A stretch of DNA of 64,000 bases from assembly GCF_002027705.1 (NCBI RefSeq), contig NZ_MBTG01000006.1:62001-126000 (forward strand), given 5' to 3'. The notes below the pieces were generated by a model, which ran no database searches, was not told the DNA's origin, and saw only the letters and a list, made by a program, of their open reading frames with translations. The position numbers and the translations under genes were made by a program. This DNA is from Paenibacillus ferrarius (GTDB taxonomy: Bacteria > Bacillota > Bacilli > Paenibacillales > NBRC-103111). Shown here one piece after another: positions 1 through 9,553 of the stretch (position 1 is the stretch's first letter; each line of letters starts with the position of its first letter).

Positions 1-50
1 AGTTATAAAAAAGATGACTGTGCTTTACAAAAAAAAGGGAACCGAATAGG

Positions 51-638
51 TTAGTTTTCCAAAATGAACTGTTCCAGCTTTTTGAGCTTGTCGGATGAGG
101 GCGGACCGGAATTGTCCAGATACAGGATCGAAGAGGGGGCAATGTTCCACTGAATTTCCTTGGGGAGGAGGGACGGACTGAACTGCTGCCAATGCTCCAG
201 CTTCCACAAATCCAGCACAGACCCTCTTGCTCGAATTCGCTCTTGGTAGCTGGTCTCGTTCGGAAGATAAACGAAAATGGCTCTCACAGTGACGTCGCTA
301 ACAGTCGCTCCGATTCTGGAAAGTTCGTTGCCAAGCCAGAGCGGATCAGAGAGTTCTCGGGTGAATGGACCGATGACAACGGCATCTAAGCCGAGATCGA
401 GATTCTCTAAAGCGGCGTCCATCGTAATGCGGTAACCCAAGTCGCGGCAATATGTTTTGTAGATGGGGGAATCCCGATCATCCGGATCTTGCCCGGCAAG
501 GGGCATAATGGTTTCTGCCGCGGGACGCAGGAGTGTGTCCATATCAAGGAAAGCCCCGCCGTGATGGCGAGCCCAAGCTTTGGCAAGCGTTGTTTTGCCT
601 GCGCCGGCAGGACCTAAGAAAAAGATGAGTTTGCGCAT
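51..638 (-). CDS. Small P-loop NTPase / kinase-like protein
   Basis: A 195-residue soluble protein with a Walker A motif, GPAGAGKTT, at residues 9-17, directly after the first beta strand. This is the arrangement of small-molecule kinases and AAA_33-type ATPases. An acidic DMD stretch near residues 32-34 fits the second strand of that fold. There is no signal peptide or membrane segment, so it should be cytoplasmic. The substrate cannot be read from the sequence. The start at 638 has a GGAGG about 12 nt upstream, a slightly long spacing. It stands alone, divergent from the serine hydrolase at 825. Family membership is fairly sure; the function is unknown. Confidence 0.8.
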   Translation of the reverse strand: MRKLIFFLGPAGAGKTTLAKAWARHHGGAFLDMDTLLRPAAETIMPLAGQDPDDRDSPIYKTYCRDLGYRITMDAALENLDLGLDAVVIGPFTRELSDPLWLGNELSRIGATVSDVTVRAIFVYLPNETSYQERIRARGSVLDLWKLEHWQQFSPSLLPKEIQWNIAPSSILYLDNSGPPSSDKLKKLEQFILEN

Positions 639-824
639 AGGTATACGTAGCCTCCGAAGTAGATTTGTGAAAATATTGTAACACAGGAGGGTAAAAACGG
701 GATATTTTAAGCTAATCTTAAGCTAAATTTTATTTTATTTTAAGGATTAAGCCATAATTGGTTCATATCTTTGGAGTAAAATGCTTCAACAGGGGTTAAA
801 CCATACTGGAAGGATTCGATAGAG

Positions 825-2030
825 ATGAAAAACAAAAAGAATCCACTTGTCGGAAGTGGACAGGGCACGTCAACCCTATCTATGTCAGCAGCAGAAACCC
901 AAATGGAACAAATGTCAGCTACGATGCCGAAAGCGGAAAGGCCTACTTTTCAAAAAGCAAATTGGCCAACCGCAGGGTGGAGTATGAGAACGCCGGAGTC
1001 GCAAGGCATGCATGCGTCTGCCCTCGCTAAGATGTTCAAAATATTTCGCCATCAAGCCGTACATAGTGTGGCTGTCATTCGAAACGGATATTTAGTAGCA
1101 GAAGCCTATAACGATAGAACGAACCCAGAACTGCCGCAGGATATGAAATCCGTAACCAAAAGCGTAACTTCAGCCCTAATCGGTATTGCTTTGTCCGAGG
1201 GGAAGCTTGAAAGTGTAAATCAACAAGCAGCAGATTTCTTTCCTGAATGGGAGAGCGATCCATCGAAATCAACCATCACGATCAAGCATCTGCTCAGTAT
1301 GACATCAGGGATAGCATGGGATAATAACAACGAACAATCATCCACAGAAATGATGTACTCACCAGATTGGGTTCAATATATATTGGAGCGAAGGGCTCGT
1401 GTTGCGCCAGGGACTTCGTTTAATTACAGCAATGGTGATGCGCATCTGCTCTCTGCCATGTTGAGTAGGGCTGTAGGAGAGACCATGTATGAGTATGCCC
1501 AATCGCGCTTATTCGGACCCCTCGGGATCACCAATACGAGCTGGAATCATGATCCGCAGGGACGCACCATCGGTGCGTGGGCGATGGCTTTAACTTTGCG
1601 AGACATGGCTAAGCTTGGTTATCTGTATTTGAACGAAGGCGAGTGGGAAGGTCAGGCGATTATTCCAAAAGCGTGGGTACACGAGTCGCTGAACAAAAAA
1701 GTAGCGCTGAATTACAGCAATGGCACGCAAGGCGGGTACGGCTTCTATTGGTGGTCCAAAACCTTGCCGCAAGGATTAATCAAAGGCAGTAAAAAAGCCT
1801 ACGAGATGTTCTATGCCTCTGGCTCTGGCGGAAGACGGATTTATGTCGTGCCTGAACTGCAGCTTGTCGTGGCATTAACCGCGGAATCAGATGATGCCGA
1901 TATGCCTGAACGCCTGCTGCATCAGGTGGTGCAAGCGATCCGCGCCGATAATCCGCTGCCGGAGAATGTGATCGCCGGTGATGAGCTGGAGCGGGCTGTA
2001 CGTTTATTTAAAATGGAAATAGAGTCGTAA
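825..2030 (+). CDS. Serine hydrolase, beta-lactamase class C / penicillin-binding-protein-like family
   Basis: A 401-residue protein of the serine beta-lactamase/DD-peptidase-like superfamily. The catalytic SxxK motif is SVTK at residues 109-112 and the second motif YSN is at 201-203. A glycine-rich GSGG stretch before a beta strand (about residue 335) takes the place of the KTG triad. No hydrophobic signal sequence is present; the first 40 residues are polar, so it is probably intracellular or released by another route. Members include esterases, D-aminopeptidases and true beta-lactamases, and the substrate cannot be assigned here. A rho-independent terminator follows at 2052. It appears to be a single-gene unit. 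Confidence 0.85.
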   Translation: MKNKKNPLVGSGQGTSTLSMSAAETQMEQMSATMPKAERPTFQKANWPTAGWSMRTPESQGMHASALAKMFKIFRHQAVHSVAVIRNGYLVAEAYNDRTNPELPQDMKSVTKSVTSALIGIALSEGKLESVNQQAADFFPEWESDPSKSTITIKHLLSMTSGIAWDNNNEQSSTEMMYSPDWVQYILERRARVAPGTSFNYSNGDAHLLSAMLSRAVGETMYEYAQSRLFGPLGITNTSWNHDPQGRTIGAWAMALTLRDMAKLGYLYLNEGEWEGQAIIPKAWVHESLNKKVALNYSNGTQGGYGFYWWSKTLPQGLIKGSKKAYEMFYASGSGGRRIYVVPELQLVVALTAESDDADMPERLLHQVVQAIRADNPLPENVIAGDELERAVRLFKMEIES

Positions 2031-2051
2031 CGATGCGTGATATAAAGAGGA

Positions 2052-2076
2052 GGGGCTGCTGCGGCGGCCCCTTTTT
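2052..2076 (+). terminator. Rho-independent terminator after the serine hydrolase
   Basis: A GC-rich hairpin (GGGGCTGC / GCGGCCCC with a 4-nt loop and one wobble pair) is followed by a short T run, 22 bases after the stop codon at 2030. Confidence 0.7.
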
Positions 2077-2144
2077 GGCATCTGGGCTTACAGGTGCAAC
2101 GCTCGCATCAGTCCTGCATTCCAATCGGAGCTGAAGCTGGAATA

Positions 2145-2170
2145 ACCAAAAGACGGGCTTTCGCCCGTCT
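2145..2170 (-). terminator. Minus-strand terminator of the first sugar-uptake gene cluster
   Basis: A perfect 8-bp stem (AGACGGGC / GCCCGTCT) with a 4-nt loop at 2151-2170 is followed on the minus strand by TTTTGG. It lies 35 bases beyond the end of the binding-protein gene that finishes at 2205. Confidence 0.75.
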
Positions 2171-2204
2171 CAAGGTATTCATTCAGCTTGTGCAATGCTG
2201 CAAG

Positions 2205-3887
2205 TTATTTTGCGGAAACAGACTTGAACCACTCGTTGACTTCCTTCGTTACTTGATCTCCGCCATTGGCTTTCCAACTGGCGACGAATTCGTCAAACGC
2301 ATTCACGGGCAGTTTGCCGTAGATGATTTTGTTGAAGGTTTCCATTTCGGACTGACGCAGAAGGTTCCATTTGGAAATCATGGTTGGTGTCGCTGCACCG
2401 GTGAAATAGTTTTGCTTGCGAATGTCCATTTGCGACATGACGACTTTGGCCGCGTACCAGTTTTCCGGTTTGCGGAAATCTGCGAGCTGTTTCTCGTAAG
2501 GTGTCTCCGGCTTCTTGCCGTCTGCAAGCTTAACCAGCGTCTTCATATACAGATCCGGAATCCGCGCCGGTCCAGTTATGAATGTGAAGTCATTGCTGAA
2601 GTCTTTGATTTTGTCTTTATCACTGGTTGGTTTGCCGTCTACAATGTCCCAGTCATAACCTTGGGCAAAGCCGTTTTCGAATTTGCTGCCGGCAGGCGGA
2701 TTGGCCAAGTTATCCAGCATGTAGTTGTAATACAGGAAAATCGCTTCTGGATGCTTAGCATCTTTATTGATCATGAAGCTGCTGTTCACGCCAGCATTTT
2801 GCCACTTCGTGCCTGCCAATCCATCTGGACCTGTAGGAACCGGATAGGCTTTGAACTTAGATCCTTTTATGTTTTTTAATAAATCTGGACCTGGCCAGTC
2901 CGGGATCCAGTTTGCTCCCGGCAGAACGCCTGCATTCCCTTTCGTCCAGAATTCACCCGTTTTATTCTCATCCCACAAAGCAGAGTCAGGATGAATATAG
3001 CCTTTGTTCATCCATTCTTGCAGTTTGGCAAGCGCTTGCTTGGAACCTGGATGAATGGAGCCGTATTCCAGATTTCCTTTGGCATCCTTGTTCCATTGCT
3101 CCTCAATCGTCCCATAAGCCCCGAATAACCAATCAAGCCCGCCCAACCATGTGTTCGTATTGCTTTTCAAGGAAATTGCGAGTGGATAGACGTCTTTCGG
3201 AGAAAGTCCGTCCGGGTTCTGATTCTTAAATTTATCCATCACATTTTCTAGCTCAGCAATTGTCTTGGGAGCTGTAAGATTCAGCTTCTCCATCCAATCT
3301 TCCCTGAGCCATAGCAAGGTATCGTCATTGTCGGTATATTCAAGAATAGGCAGGTTGTATTTCTTTCCATTTCTGGTGAAAGGGTACCACAGTTCTGGAT
3401 GTTGAGTCGCATGGTCTTTCCAAATCTGGTTGGCATATTTATCAAATACGGTGTCAATTGCCATAAACTGACCAGAGTCGATCAGCTGGTTAGTTAGTAC
3501 TGGGTCGGTAGGTACGTATACGAAATCAGGCAGCTTCTCGCCTGAAGCAATGGCCAACTGAAGTTTCTGCTTATATTGATCTCCGCCGGCAGGATACCAG
3601 GTATCTTTGTGCTTGATACCGAGTTGTTCCAACATCCAGCGATCGTGGACATTGTTTTCTTTGGTGTCGCCTTTGGCGTACTTCTTAGGTGCGGTGAACA
3701 TGACGACAGTGCTGATCTCGATTGGTGGATCGTATTTGCCTTTGGCGAATCCAGCATCGGATACAGCGGCGTTTTTGGCATCCTTACTGTCTGTTTGACC
3801 GGTGTCAGCAGACTTTCCAGTACAGGCCGTGATCACGATAAGTGAAGTGGCTGCGAGCAGCAGCCATGATTTTTTGAATGTACCCAT
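2205..3887 (-). CDS. Extracellular solute-binding lipoprotein (LipO/YtcQ-type, CUT1 family)
   Basis: A 560-residue substrate-binding lipoprotein of a sugar ABC importer. The N terminus has a positively charged start, a hydrophobic stretch and a lipobox ending in TAC with the acylated Cys at residue 22, so it is expected on the outer face of the membrane. Length and composition fit the long LipO/YtcQ-type binding proteins that work with LplB/YtcP permeases. Those permeases are encoded divergently at 7567 and 8606, and the kinase/regulator pair directly upstream on the same strand is the usual partner set. A GGGGGAATCC ribosome site precedes the ATG at 3887. The sugar is unknown; oligosaccharide or pectin-derived ligands are common in this family, which is inference only. 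Confidence 0.9.
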   Translation of the reverse strand: MGTFKKSWLLLAATSLIVITACTGKSADTGQTDSKDAKNAAVSDAGFAKGKYDPPIEISTVVMFTAPKKYAKGDTKENNVHDRWMLEQLGIKHKDTWYPAGGDQYKQKLQLAIASGEKLPDFVYVPTDPVLTNQLIDSGQFMAIDTVFDKYANQIWKDHATQHPELWYPFTRNGKKYNLPILEYTDNDDTLLWLREDWMEKLNLTAPKTIAELENVMDKFKNQNPDGLSPKDVYPLAISLKSNTNTWLGGLDWLFGAYGTIEEQWNKDAKGNLEYGSIHPGSKQALAKLQEWMNKGYIHPDSALWDENKTGEFWTKGNAGVLPGANWIPDWPGPDLLKNIKGSKFKAYPVPTGPDGLAGTKWQNAGVNSSFMINKDAKHPEAIFLYYNYMLDNLANPPAGSKFENGFAQGYDWDIVDGKPTSDKDKIKDFSNDFTFITGPARIPDLYMKTLVKLADGKKPETPYEKQLADFRKPENWYAAKVVMSQMDIRKQNYFTGAATPTMISKWNLLRQSEMETFNKIIYGKLPVNAFDEFVASWKANGGDQVTKEVNEWFKSVSAK

Positions 3888-3994
3888 TATGGATTCCCCC
3901 TACGGTGTAAAATCGTTACATGTGTTACTTTACCAACTGGTGAGGGTGGGTATCTATATGATTTAATTAGTTTTCATAGGACTCTGTTATGCAT

Positions 3995-5602
3995 TTAATT
4001 CCCATCACGATATTCTTGCGGTGTTACGCCGAATTGGCGTTTGAACACCTTGATAAAGTAAGCAGGGTCCATATAACCAACGTCCATGCTGATTTGATAC
4101 ACCTTTTTGTCGGTAGTCTTCAGCAAGTGACGAGCGCGATCCATGCGAAGAGAAGACATGTATTCACTAATTCCTTCGCCGGTTTCAATCTTATAAATTT
4201 TGGATAAATGCGTTGGATGCAAATTAACATGGTCGGCCAAAGCGCGCAGCGACACGTCAAGATGCAGGTTTTTCTCCGCATAATCTTGGACTTTTTTGAC
4301 ATACAGAGAGCGTATATCTTTGATGTCATTTGATGTACTCTCCTTAAGCTTATCGAGCACACCGAGCGACCATTTTCTAAGCTTGCTGATGGAGGAGAAA
4401 GCCTCCCCGCTTTGCAAAGGCTCAATCTCCGGTCCAAGTAATTTGGTCAAGGTATAGCCATTTCGATGCGCAAGATGAGTGAAGGAAGAGGCGATTAAAT
4501 GCCCAGCCTCCATGCAGTGCTCCCAAGATTCAGACCATCGATCATCAAGTTCCGCGAATACAGCAACCAGTTTATCTTCCACGGCATCCCAGCGGCCCCC
4601 CTCAAGCAGGTTAATTAAAGAGGGAGGCATATGAATAGCGTCCAAAGTTCCCTTCGACACGTCATGCTCAAAGTCGCCCACTCGCATAATGAATTCCTGT
4701 TCATCCCCAACGATTTGCCGGAAATAAGCGGAAGCCTGTCTATAATGGTCTGGCAGCTGGTCCGGGAAGCGGAACCATTCCGTCATGACGATGGATAAAG
4801 AGCCCTTCAAAAATTGTTTCACTTTATACTGAAGCTTCATAGCCAGCTTTTCTAGTCTTGTTTCTTTCCCGACGACCGATTGGTCTTCCTTAATCTGAAG
4901 CAGAAAAGCAAGATACCCATGCTCCTCCTTAACTCCCCAGACCTCGGCGAATTCGCCAATAATCTCTTCCGCAATGTTGATGATGGCATATTCCATCAGA
5001 TGCTGGCCATTGTTTTTATATTGTCCGAATTCTTCTTCCATCCGGACAAGGAGCAATGCGCATTCCCCGAAGTGGAACGGTAGTCCGTAGTTTTCCAGCT
5101 TGCGACTCCATTCGTCGGCCGGCATCCGGTGGCCTTGTAACGCATCAAGGAGAAGCTGCCCCCGGAGAAGAGGTAAATTTTCCCGTAATGTATATAGGGT
5201 GTGTTCATAGGAGCTAATGCTTTCCCACTCCATATTCAGTTGATCTATGGCTGCCTTGACTGCGTCAAACAATTCGTTGTCTGTCGGCGGTTTAAGCAGG
5301 TAGTCTACGGCCTGGTGACGGACAGCTTCTTTCGTAAATTCAAAGTCGGAATGACCGGACAGAATAATGCATTTTATTTTTTTATCAAACAAGCGAATGC
5401 GCTCTATCAGCTCGATGCCTGTCATTTCGGGCATAAGAATATCCGATATGACAATATCAATGGGATGCGTCTCGAGGATTTGAAGTGCCTCATGGGCGGA
5501 ATACGCTTTATGCACCTGTTCGATGCCGAGCGTATGCCAAGGTTTGTGCATAGAGAGGTTGTCTACCCAGTGAGCTTCGTCGTCAACAATAATCATTTGC
5601 AT
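3995..5602 (-). CDS. Response regulator with AraC-type DNA-binding domain (YesN-like)
   Basis: A 535-residue YesN-type regulator. The receiver domain is at residues 1-120, with acidic residues at 7-8 and the phosphoacceptor Asp54 in the ISDILMPEM context. A long linker follows, and a C-terminal AraC/XylS double helix-turn-helix begins about 100 residues from the end (DHVNLHPTHLSKIYK and ISMDVGYMDPAYFIKVFK). I chose the ATG at 5602 over the upstream in-frame start at 5656. It begins at the canonical MQMIIVDDEA, has AAGGAG at the right distance, and starts one base after the kinase stop, implying translational coupling. It probably activates the neighbouring transporter genes in response to the kinase. 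Confidence 0.92.
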   Translation of the reverse strand: MQMIIVDDEAHWVDNLSMHKPWHTLGIEQVHKAYSAHEALQILETHPIDIVISDILMPEMTGIELIERIRLFDKKIKCIILSGHSDFEFTKEAVRHQAVDYLLKPPTDNELFDAVKAAIDQLNMEWESISSYEHTLYTLRENLPLLRGQLLLDALQGHRMPADEWSRKLENYGLPFHFGECALLLVRMEEEFGQYKNNGQHLMEYAIINIAEEIIGEFAEVWGVKEEHGYLAFLLQIKEDQSVVGKETRLEKLAMKLQYKVKQFLKGSLSIVMTEWFRFPDQLPDHYRQASAYFRQIVGDEQEFIMRVGDFEHDVSKGTLDAIHMPPSLINLLEGGRWDAVEDKLVAVFAELDDRWSESWEHCMEAGHLIASSFTHLAHRNGYTLTKLLGPEIEPLQSGEAFSSISKLRKWSLGVLDKLKESTSNDIKDIRSLYVKKVQDYAEKNLHLDVSLRALADHVNLHPTHLSKIYKIETGEGISEYMSSLRMDRARHLLKTTDKKVYQISMDVGYMDPAYFIKVFKRQFGVTPQEYRDGN

Positions 5603-5603
5603 G

Positions 5604-7418
5604 TTAAGAATCTCCTTGTATGAAGGGATGATGGCGATGTTCTTCTCCGGAGGCAAGTTCCCAAATGATTTCTGTACGGAATCCGCCGAGAAGTGATTTG
5701 GTGAAAAAGAGATAAGAGTGATCTCCGAATTGGTGAATGATTCGTTGATTGGTATTCCAAAGACCGCAGCCCATCTTCTCTTGCAAGGGCTCTCGCATTT
5801 TACGATTCAAAGCCTGCTGTTGATCCTCCGTCATTCCCGGGCCATCGTCATCAATATAAATCCTGCAGATGCCATCGGCTATCTCGCCGCTGATTCGAAT
5901 TTCACCCGAGGAATACGATTTTCCCACCCCGTGAATGACGGCATTTTCTACGATCGGCTGCAGCATTAAGCGGGGAACTTGTTGGCTGAGCATCTCATCC
6001 GGAATATCGATATCATAGTGAATTCGGCCGTTTCGCAGCTTTTGAATATCCAGATAATTGACGATCAGTCGAATTTCTTCGTCCAAATTAGCTGTTTGCC
6101 GCTCCATTCGGGTCGTATAACGGTAATACGCGCTTAAATTATACGCCATAGAGACGACGGCCTCTTCGTTCTTCATTTGGGCCATATTCACGATATAACC
6201 GAGACAATTGTAAAGGAAATGAGGATTAATTTGGGCCTGCAATTGCTTCAGCGTTGCATCTCGGGCGCGGAGCTTCTCATTGAGTACATTCTCGATTAAG
6301 CCTTGAATTTGCTGCGACATATCATTAAAACGGTAAAATAAAAAGGAAAATTCATTCTGTACGTTGGCGTCGATTCTTACTGAGAAATCTCCCCGCTGTA
6401 CGCTCTGCAAACCACGAATCAGCTTGCGAATCGGGCGTTGAACGTTCCGATAGAGCAGCACGGATGCCGATATGCCAACCACAAAAAGCAGGACCATCGA
6501 TAAGTAGAATAAATTGCGGCTGAATGATATCGGCCCCAATATTTGATCGAGCGGTACGATATCAACCAGATGCCAATCCAATTGAGGTGATTTCACAGCA
6601 CTAACCAAATAACTTTTGCCGGACAGCTTCACAACCTGCTGCATCGTATCGCCCAAAGACTGCCCGTCCAAATAATGGATAAGGTCGTTCGATAGCTGCT
6701 GGGATGCGCTGCGGTTCAGGATCGGACTTTCTCCTTTATGGTAAAAGAACGGATCTCCTTGACCGCCTGCTTTGTAGGCGTCCAGCATCGTCTGAATATT
6801 TTCATGGCTGAAGCTGGCTTCAACGATTAAATTGCTTCCAGTCAGTATATTTTGTTGACCGAAGGAATCCGTATAGAACCAATAAAAGGCTTTCATACCA
6901 TCTGAGCTAACCGTTTCTCCATCCCCGTAAGTCCATTTCCCCGTCATATTTCGCTGCAAATAATTCTCGTCGTAATTGAAGGAGGGAATCGCATTCGTGA
7001 TGGCTTCCTTGTTCTGTTGGGAAAAAACCGTGTACTTCACTGGCCAAATGTTCATAATGCCGGACTGCAGCACCATCTTTTCTTGAACCACAAATCTAGT
7101 CTGCATCCGGTCATAGCGGTCTTCCCAAATGTTGAGTCCATTGAATTTCTGAACATTGGGATCTTTGGAGAAGGTCATGACAAAGTCCATCATCTGATTG
7201 ATCCGCGAGTCAATTTGGCTGGATAGGAAAGAAAGCTGCTTGATGTTCGATACCTGAAGGTCCTTGCTTATCACATCGAATGCAATTCGATTGGAATATG
7301 TAAATACAATAATAATCGGGATAAATAAAATTAAAATCAAACCGTTCATTTTGGCAAACAAACTAAATCTGGAACCGATTCTTCTTTTGACGAATGCCGC
7401 GCCTCGTTGTAGCTCCAT
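5604..7418 (-). CDS. Sensor histidine kinase, YesM family
   Basis: A 604-residue membrane sensor kinase. A transmembrane helix near residues 22-42 and a second near 293-315 flank a large extracellular sensing domain of about 250 residues. A HAMP segment, a His_kinase domain with His400 in QINPHFLYN and a HATPase_c domain (NAVIHGVGK and DDGPGM motifs) follow. This is the LytS/YesM-type architecture that pairs with AraC-type regulators such as the one that begins directly after its stop codon. The ATG at 7418 has a G-rich ribosome site. The gene faces away from the permease pair, so the 7419-7566 interval is the shared promoter region. The sensed ligand is probably an extracellular sugar, by analogy. 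Confidence 0.92.
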   Translation of the reverse strand: MELQRGAAFVKRRIGSRFSLFAKMNGLILILFIPIIIVFTYSNRIAFDVISKDLQVSNIKQLSFLSSQIDSRINQMMDFVMTFSKDPNVQKFNGLNIWEDRYDRMQTRFVVQEKMVLQSGIMNIWPVKYTVFSQQNKEAITNAIPSFNYDENYLQRNMTGKWTYGDGETVSSDGMKAFYWFYTDSFGQQNILTGSNLIVEASFSHENIQTMLDAYKAGGQGDPFFYHKGESPILNRSASQQLSNDLIHYLDGQSLGDTMQQVVKLSGKSYLVSAVKSPQLDWHLVDIVPLDQILGPISFSRNLFYLSMVLLFVVGISASVLLYRNVQRPIRKLIRGLQSVQRGDFSVRIDANVQNEFSFLFYRFNDMSQQIQGLIENVLNEKLRARDATLKQLQAQINPHFLYNCLGYIVNMAQMKNEEAVVSMAYNLSAYYRYTTRMERQTANLDEEIRLIVNYLDIQKLRNGRIHYDIDIPDEMLSQQVPRLMLQPIVENAVIHGVGKSYSSGEIRISGEIADGICRIYIDDDGPGMTEDQQQALNRKMREPLQEKMGCGLWNTNQRIIHQFGDHSYLFFTKSLLGGFRTEIIWELASGEEHRHHPFIQGDS

Positions 7419-7566
7419 AGATCGATCCCCCCGGAAAATGTCCCTAACAAAACCCTATCAATCCTAACAATGTCTTATAGTTGCAGGGTAGAGTTTGTTG
7501 ATACTATATATATCAGGGATTTTCAAAATACACAAATGAGTATATATGGAACGGGGTAAGAGAGCT

Positions 7567-8517
7567 ATGGATGCGAATACTGTACAGCAAGTGCCTCATA
7601 AGACCATCAAAAGCGTGAAAAAGAAAAGCAGCTACAAACAGCCATGGATGCTTCATTTCATGGTGCTGCCGGCTGTCATATTGGTGTTCATTTTTTCGTA
7701 TCTTCCCATGTCAGGGATCATTATGGCATTTCAAGATTATAAAGCAGCACTCGGAATAACCGGCTCCCCGTTTGTTGGCTTAAAGCATTTTCGCTATATG
7801 TTGGAGAATGATTATTTCTTAAAAATTACGTGGAACACCCTGTTCTTTGCTTGTGCCAAAATCGTATTAAACTTAATCATTCCCTTTATTTTCGCCTTGT
7901 TCTTGAATGAAGTCAGGAATATGGGGCTCAAAAGGTCCATTCAAACACTTGTCTACTTTCCTCACTTTCTTTCTTGGGTTACGCTCGCAGGAATTCTGAT
8001 TGACTTGCTCGCCCAGACGGGGCTTGTTAACCAGTTCCTTACCAGTGTGTTCGGCATCAAGCCGATTTTCTTTCTTGGAGACGGCAGTTGGTTCCGATTT
8101 ACCATCATTTTCAGTGACGTCTGGAAGGAATTTGGGTTCAATACGATTTTCTTCTTAGCCGCGCTTACGGGCATTAATCCAGCGCTATATGAAGCAGCGG
8201 AAGTTGATGGAGCGAGTCGTATCAAGCAAGCGATGCACATTACCATTCCTTCACTGATCCCGATTGCCATCGTAGTAGCAACTTTGGCTCTGGGCAACGT
8301 ACTGAATGCGAACTTCGACCAAGTGTTTAATCTCTATAGTCCTCTGATCTATCAGCAGGGAGATATTATCGACACGTTTGTGTACCGGGAAGGTCTGCTT
8401 AGCGGACAATTCAGCTTCGCCACAGCGGTTGGCCTTTTCAAATCAGTGATCAGCCTAGTCTTAATCCTGATATCCTACCGTCTTGCTTATCGATACGCGG
8501 GGTATCGAATCTTCTAA
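7567..8517 (+). CDS. Sugar ABC transporter permease, LplB family
   Basis: A permease of about 316 residues with six predicted membrane helices. The EAA loop near EAAEVDGASRIKQAMHITIPSL is typical of MalF-like CUT1 permeases. An ATG at 7546 is in frame, but the ATG at 7567 has a better-placed GGGGTAAGAG ribosome site, so I start there. The protein moves the ligand delivered by the lipoprotein encoded at 2205-3887, together with the second permease at 8606. No ATPase is encoded in the cluster; Gram-positive CUT1 systems usually borrow a shared MsmX-type ATPase. Two small hairpins separate it from the next gene. Confidence 0.9.
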   Translation: MDANTVQQVPHKTIKSVKKKSSYKQPWMLHFMVLPAVILVFIFSYLPMSGIIMAFQDYKAALGITGSPFVGLKHFRYMLENDYFLKITWNTLFFACAKIVLNLIIPFIFALFLNEVRNMGLKRSIQTLVYFPHFLSWVTLAGILIDLLAQTGLVNQFLTSVFGIKPIFFLGDGSWFRFTIIFSDVWKEFGFNTIFFLAALTGINPALYEAAEVDGASRIKQAMHITIPSLIPIAIVVATLALGNVLNANFDQVFNLYSPLIYQQGDIIDTFVYREGLLSGQFSFATAVGLFKSVISLVLILISYRLAYRYAGYRIF

Positions 8518-8535
8518 GTGAAAGCTTAAGAAGCC

Positions 8536-8589
8536 AGTTTTCTAGCGAAAACTTAGTAACGCTTACGATGCCCGTTTTCTGCGAAAACT
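8536..8589 (+). repeat. Two similar small hairpins between the permease genes
   Basis: AGTTTTC-TAGC-GAAAACT (8536-8553) and GTTTTC-TGC-GAAAAC (8574-8588) are two near-identical inverted repeats 38 bases apart in an 88-base intergenic gap. Neither is followed by a T run, so they do not look like terminators. They could be mRNA stability or processing elements, or operators; this is inference. Confidence 0.55.
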
Positions 8590-8605
8590 TTAAGGAGGAC
8601 AACAC

Positions 8606-9478
8606 ATGTATCACAAAACGCTATCGTATCGGATATTTTCCGTATTCAACAATACACTGTTAATCATCATCTCTGCTATGTGCCTGCTTCCATTGTTTCA
8701 CTTGCTAATGGTGTCTTTGAGCTCAAATGCTCCTGCCAACGCTGGGTTGGTTACGTTCTGGCCGATTGGTTTTACCCTTGAAGCCTACGAAAAAACGTTT
8801 AGCAATGCCCACTTTCTTACATCGCTTGGGGTATCCATTAAACGGACAATTCTAGGAACAGCGCTTGCGATGTTCGTTAATTCAATTGCCGCTTACGCGC
8901 TCTCGAAAGATGCACGCATCTTCCGAGCCCGCACCGGCTATCTCTGGTATTTTGTCATCACCATGCTGTTCAATGGGGGCTTAATTCCAAATTATATCCT
9001 TATATATAAACTAGGCTTGATGAACACGATGCTGGCCCTTATCCTGCCAGGCATGGTTGCGGTCTATAACCTTATTCTGCTGCTTAACTTCTTCCGCAAC
9101 GTTCCTAAAGACCTGGAGGAAGCTGCTTTTATTGACGGAGCTGGCCATTTTCGCACCTTCGTCATGATCTACTTGCCAATATCAATGCCGGCGATCGCGA
9201 CGATTACGTTGTTTACGATGGTTGGACACTGGAACGCTTATTTTGACGGCCTGATCTATATGAAAGATTCGGAGCATCTGCCGCTTGCCAGCTTCATGCA
9301 AACCATTATTGTTCAAGCGGACATGTCGAAGATTGATCTGTCCTCGGTAGCCAATCAATCGCAACGGACGATTCGGGCATCCCAGATTTTCATCGGCGCA
9401 CTGCCGATCTTGGTGGTTTACGCTTTCCTGCAAAGGTACTTTGTGAAAGGAATTTCGATTGGTGCTGTTAAGGAGTGA
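8606..9478 (+). CDS. Sugar ABC transporter permease, YtcP family (MalG-like)
   Basis: A 290-residue inner-membrane permease with about six helices and the EAA-loop signature EEAAFIDGAGHFRTFVMIYLP, typical of MalG-like CUT1 permeases. The ending FVKGISIGAVKE is the usual YtcP-type C terminus. An AAGGAGG ribosome site precedes the ATG. It completes the permease heterodimer with the upstream gene and ends in a strong terminator. Substrate unknown. Confidence 0.92.
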   Translation: MYHKTLSYRIFSVFNNTLLIIISAMCLLPLFHLLMVSLSSNAPANAGLVTFWPIGFTLEAYEKTFSNAHFLTSLGVSIKRTILGTALAMFVNSIAAYALSKDARIFRARTGYLWYFVITMLFNGGLIPNYILIYKLGLMNTMLALILPGMVAVYNLILLLNFFRNVPKDLEEAAFIDGAGHFRTFVMIYLPISMPAIATITLFTMVGHWNAYFDGLIYMKDSEHLPLASFMQTIIVQADMSKIDLSSVANQSQRTIRASQIFIGALPILVVYAFLQRYFVKGISIGAVKE

Positions 9479-9490
9479 TCGGTAACAATA

Positions 9491-9553
9491 ATAGAAGAAC
9501 GGCTCTGTTCGCGTCAAAAGCGAAAGAGCCGTTCTTCTATTTTCTTTTTTTTT
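9491..9553 (+). terminator. Strong rho-independent terminator
   Basis: A 16-bp perfect stem (left arm 9491-9506, right arm 9525-9540) with an 18-nt loop is followed by a 13-base T-rich tract, directly after the permease operon. Confidence 0.9.

Noticed and set aside
2094..2879. A 261-codon plus-strand frame
   Set aside because: It is antisense to the well-supported solute-binding lipoprotein gene and has no family features.
3903..3925. A cre-like sequence upstream of the first binding-protein gene
   Set aside because: TGTAAAATCGTTACA has one extra base between the half sites and does not fit the consensus.
7546..7566. Upstream ATG for the first permease
   Set aside because: It overlaps the better-placed ribosome site of the ATG at 7567 and adds only a short charged leader.
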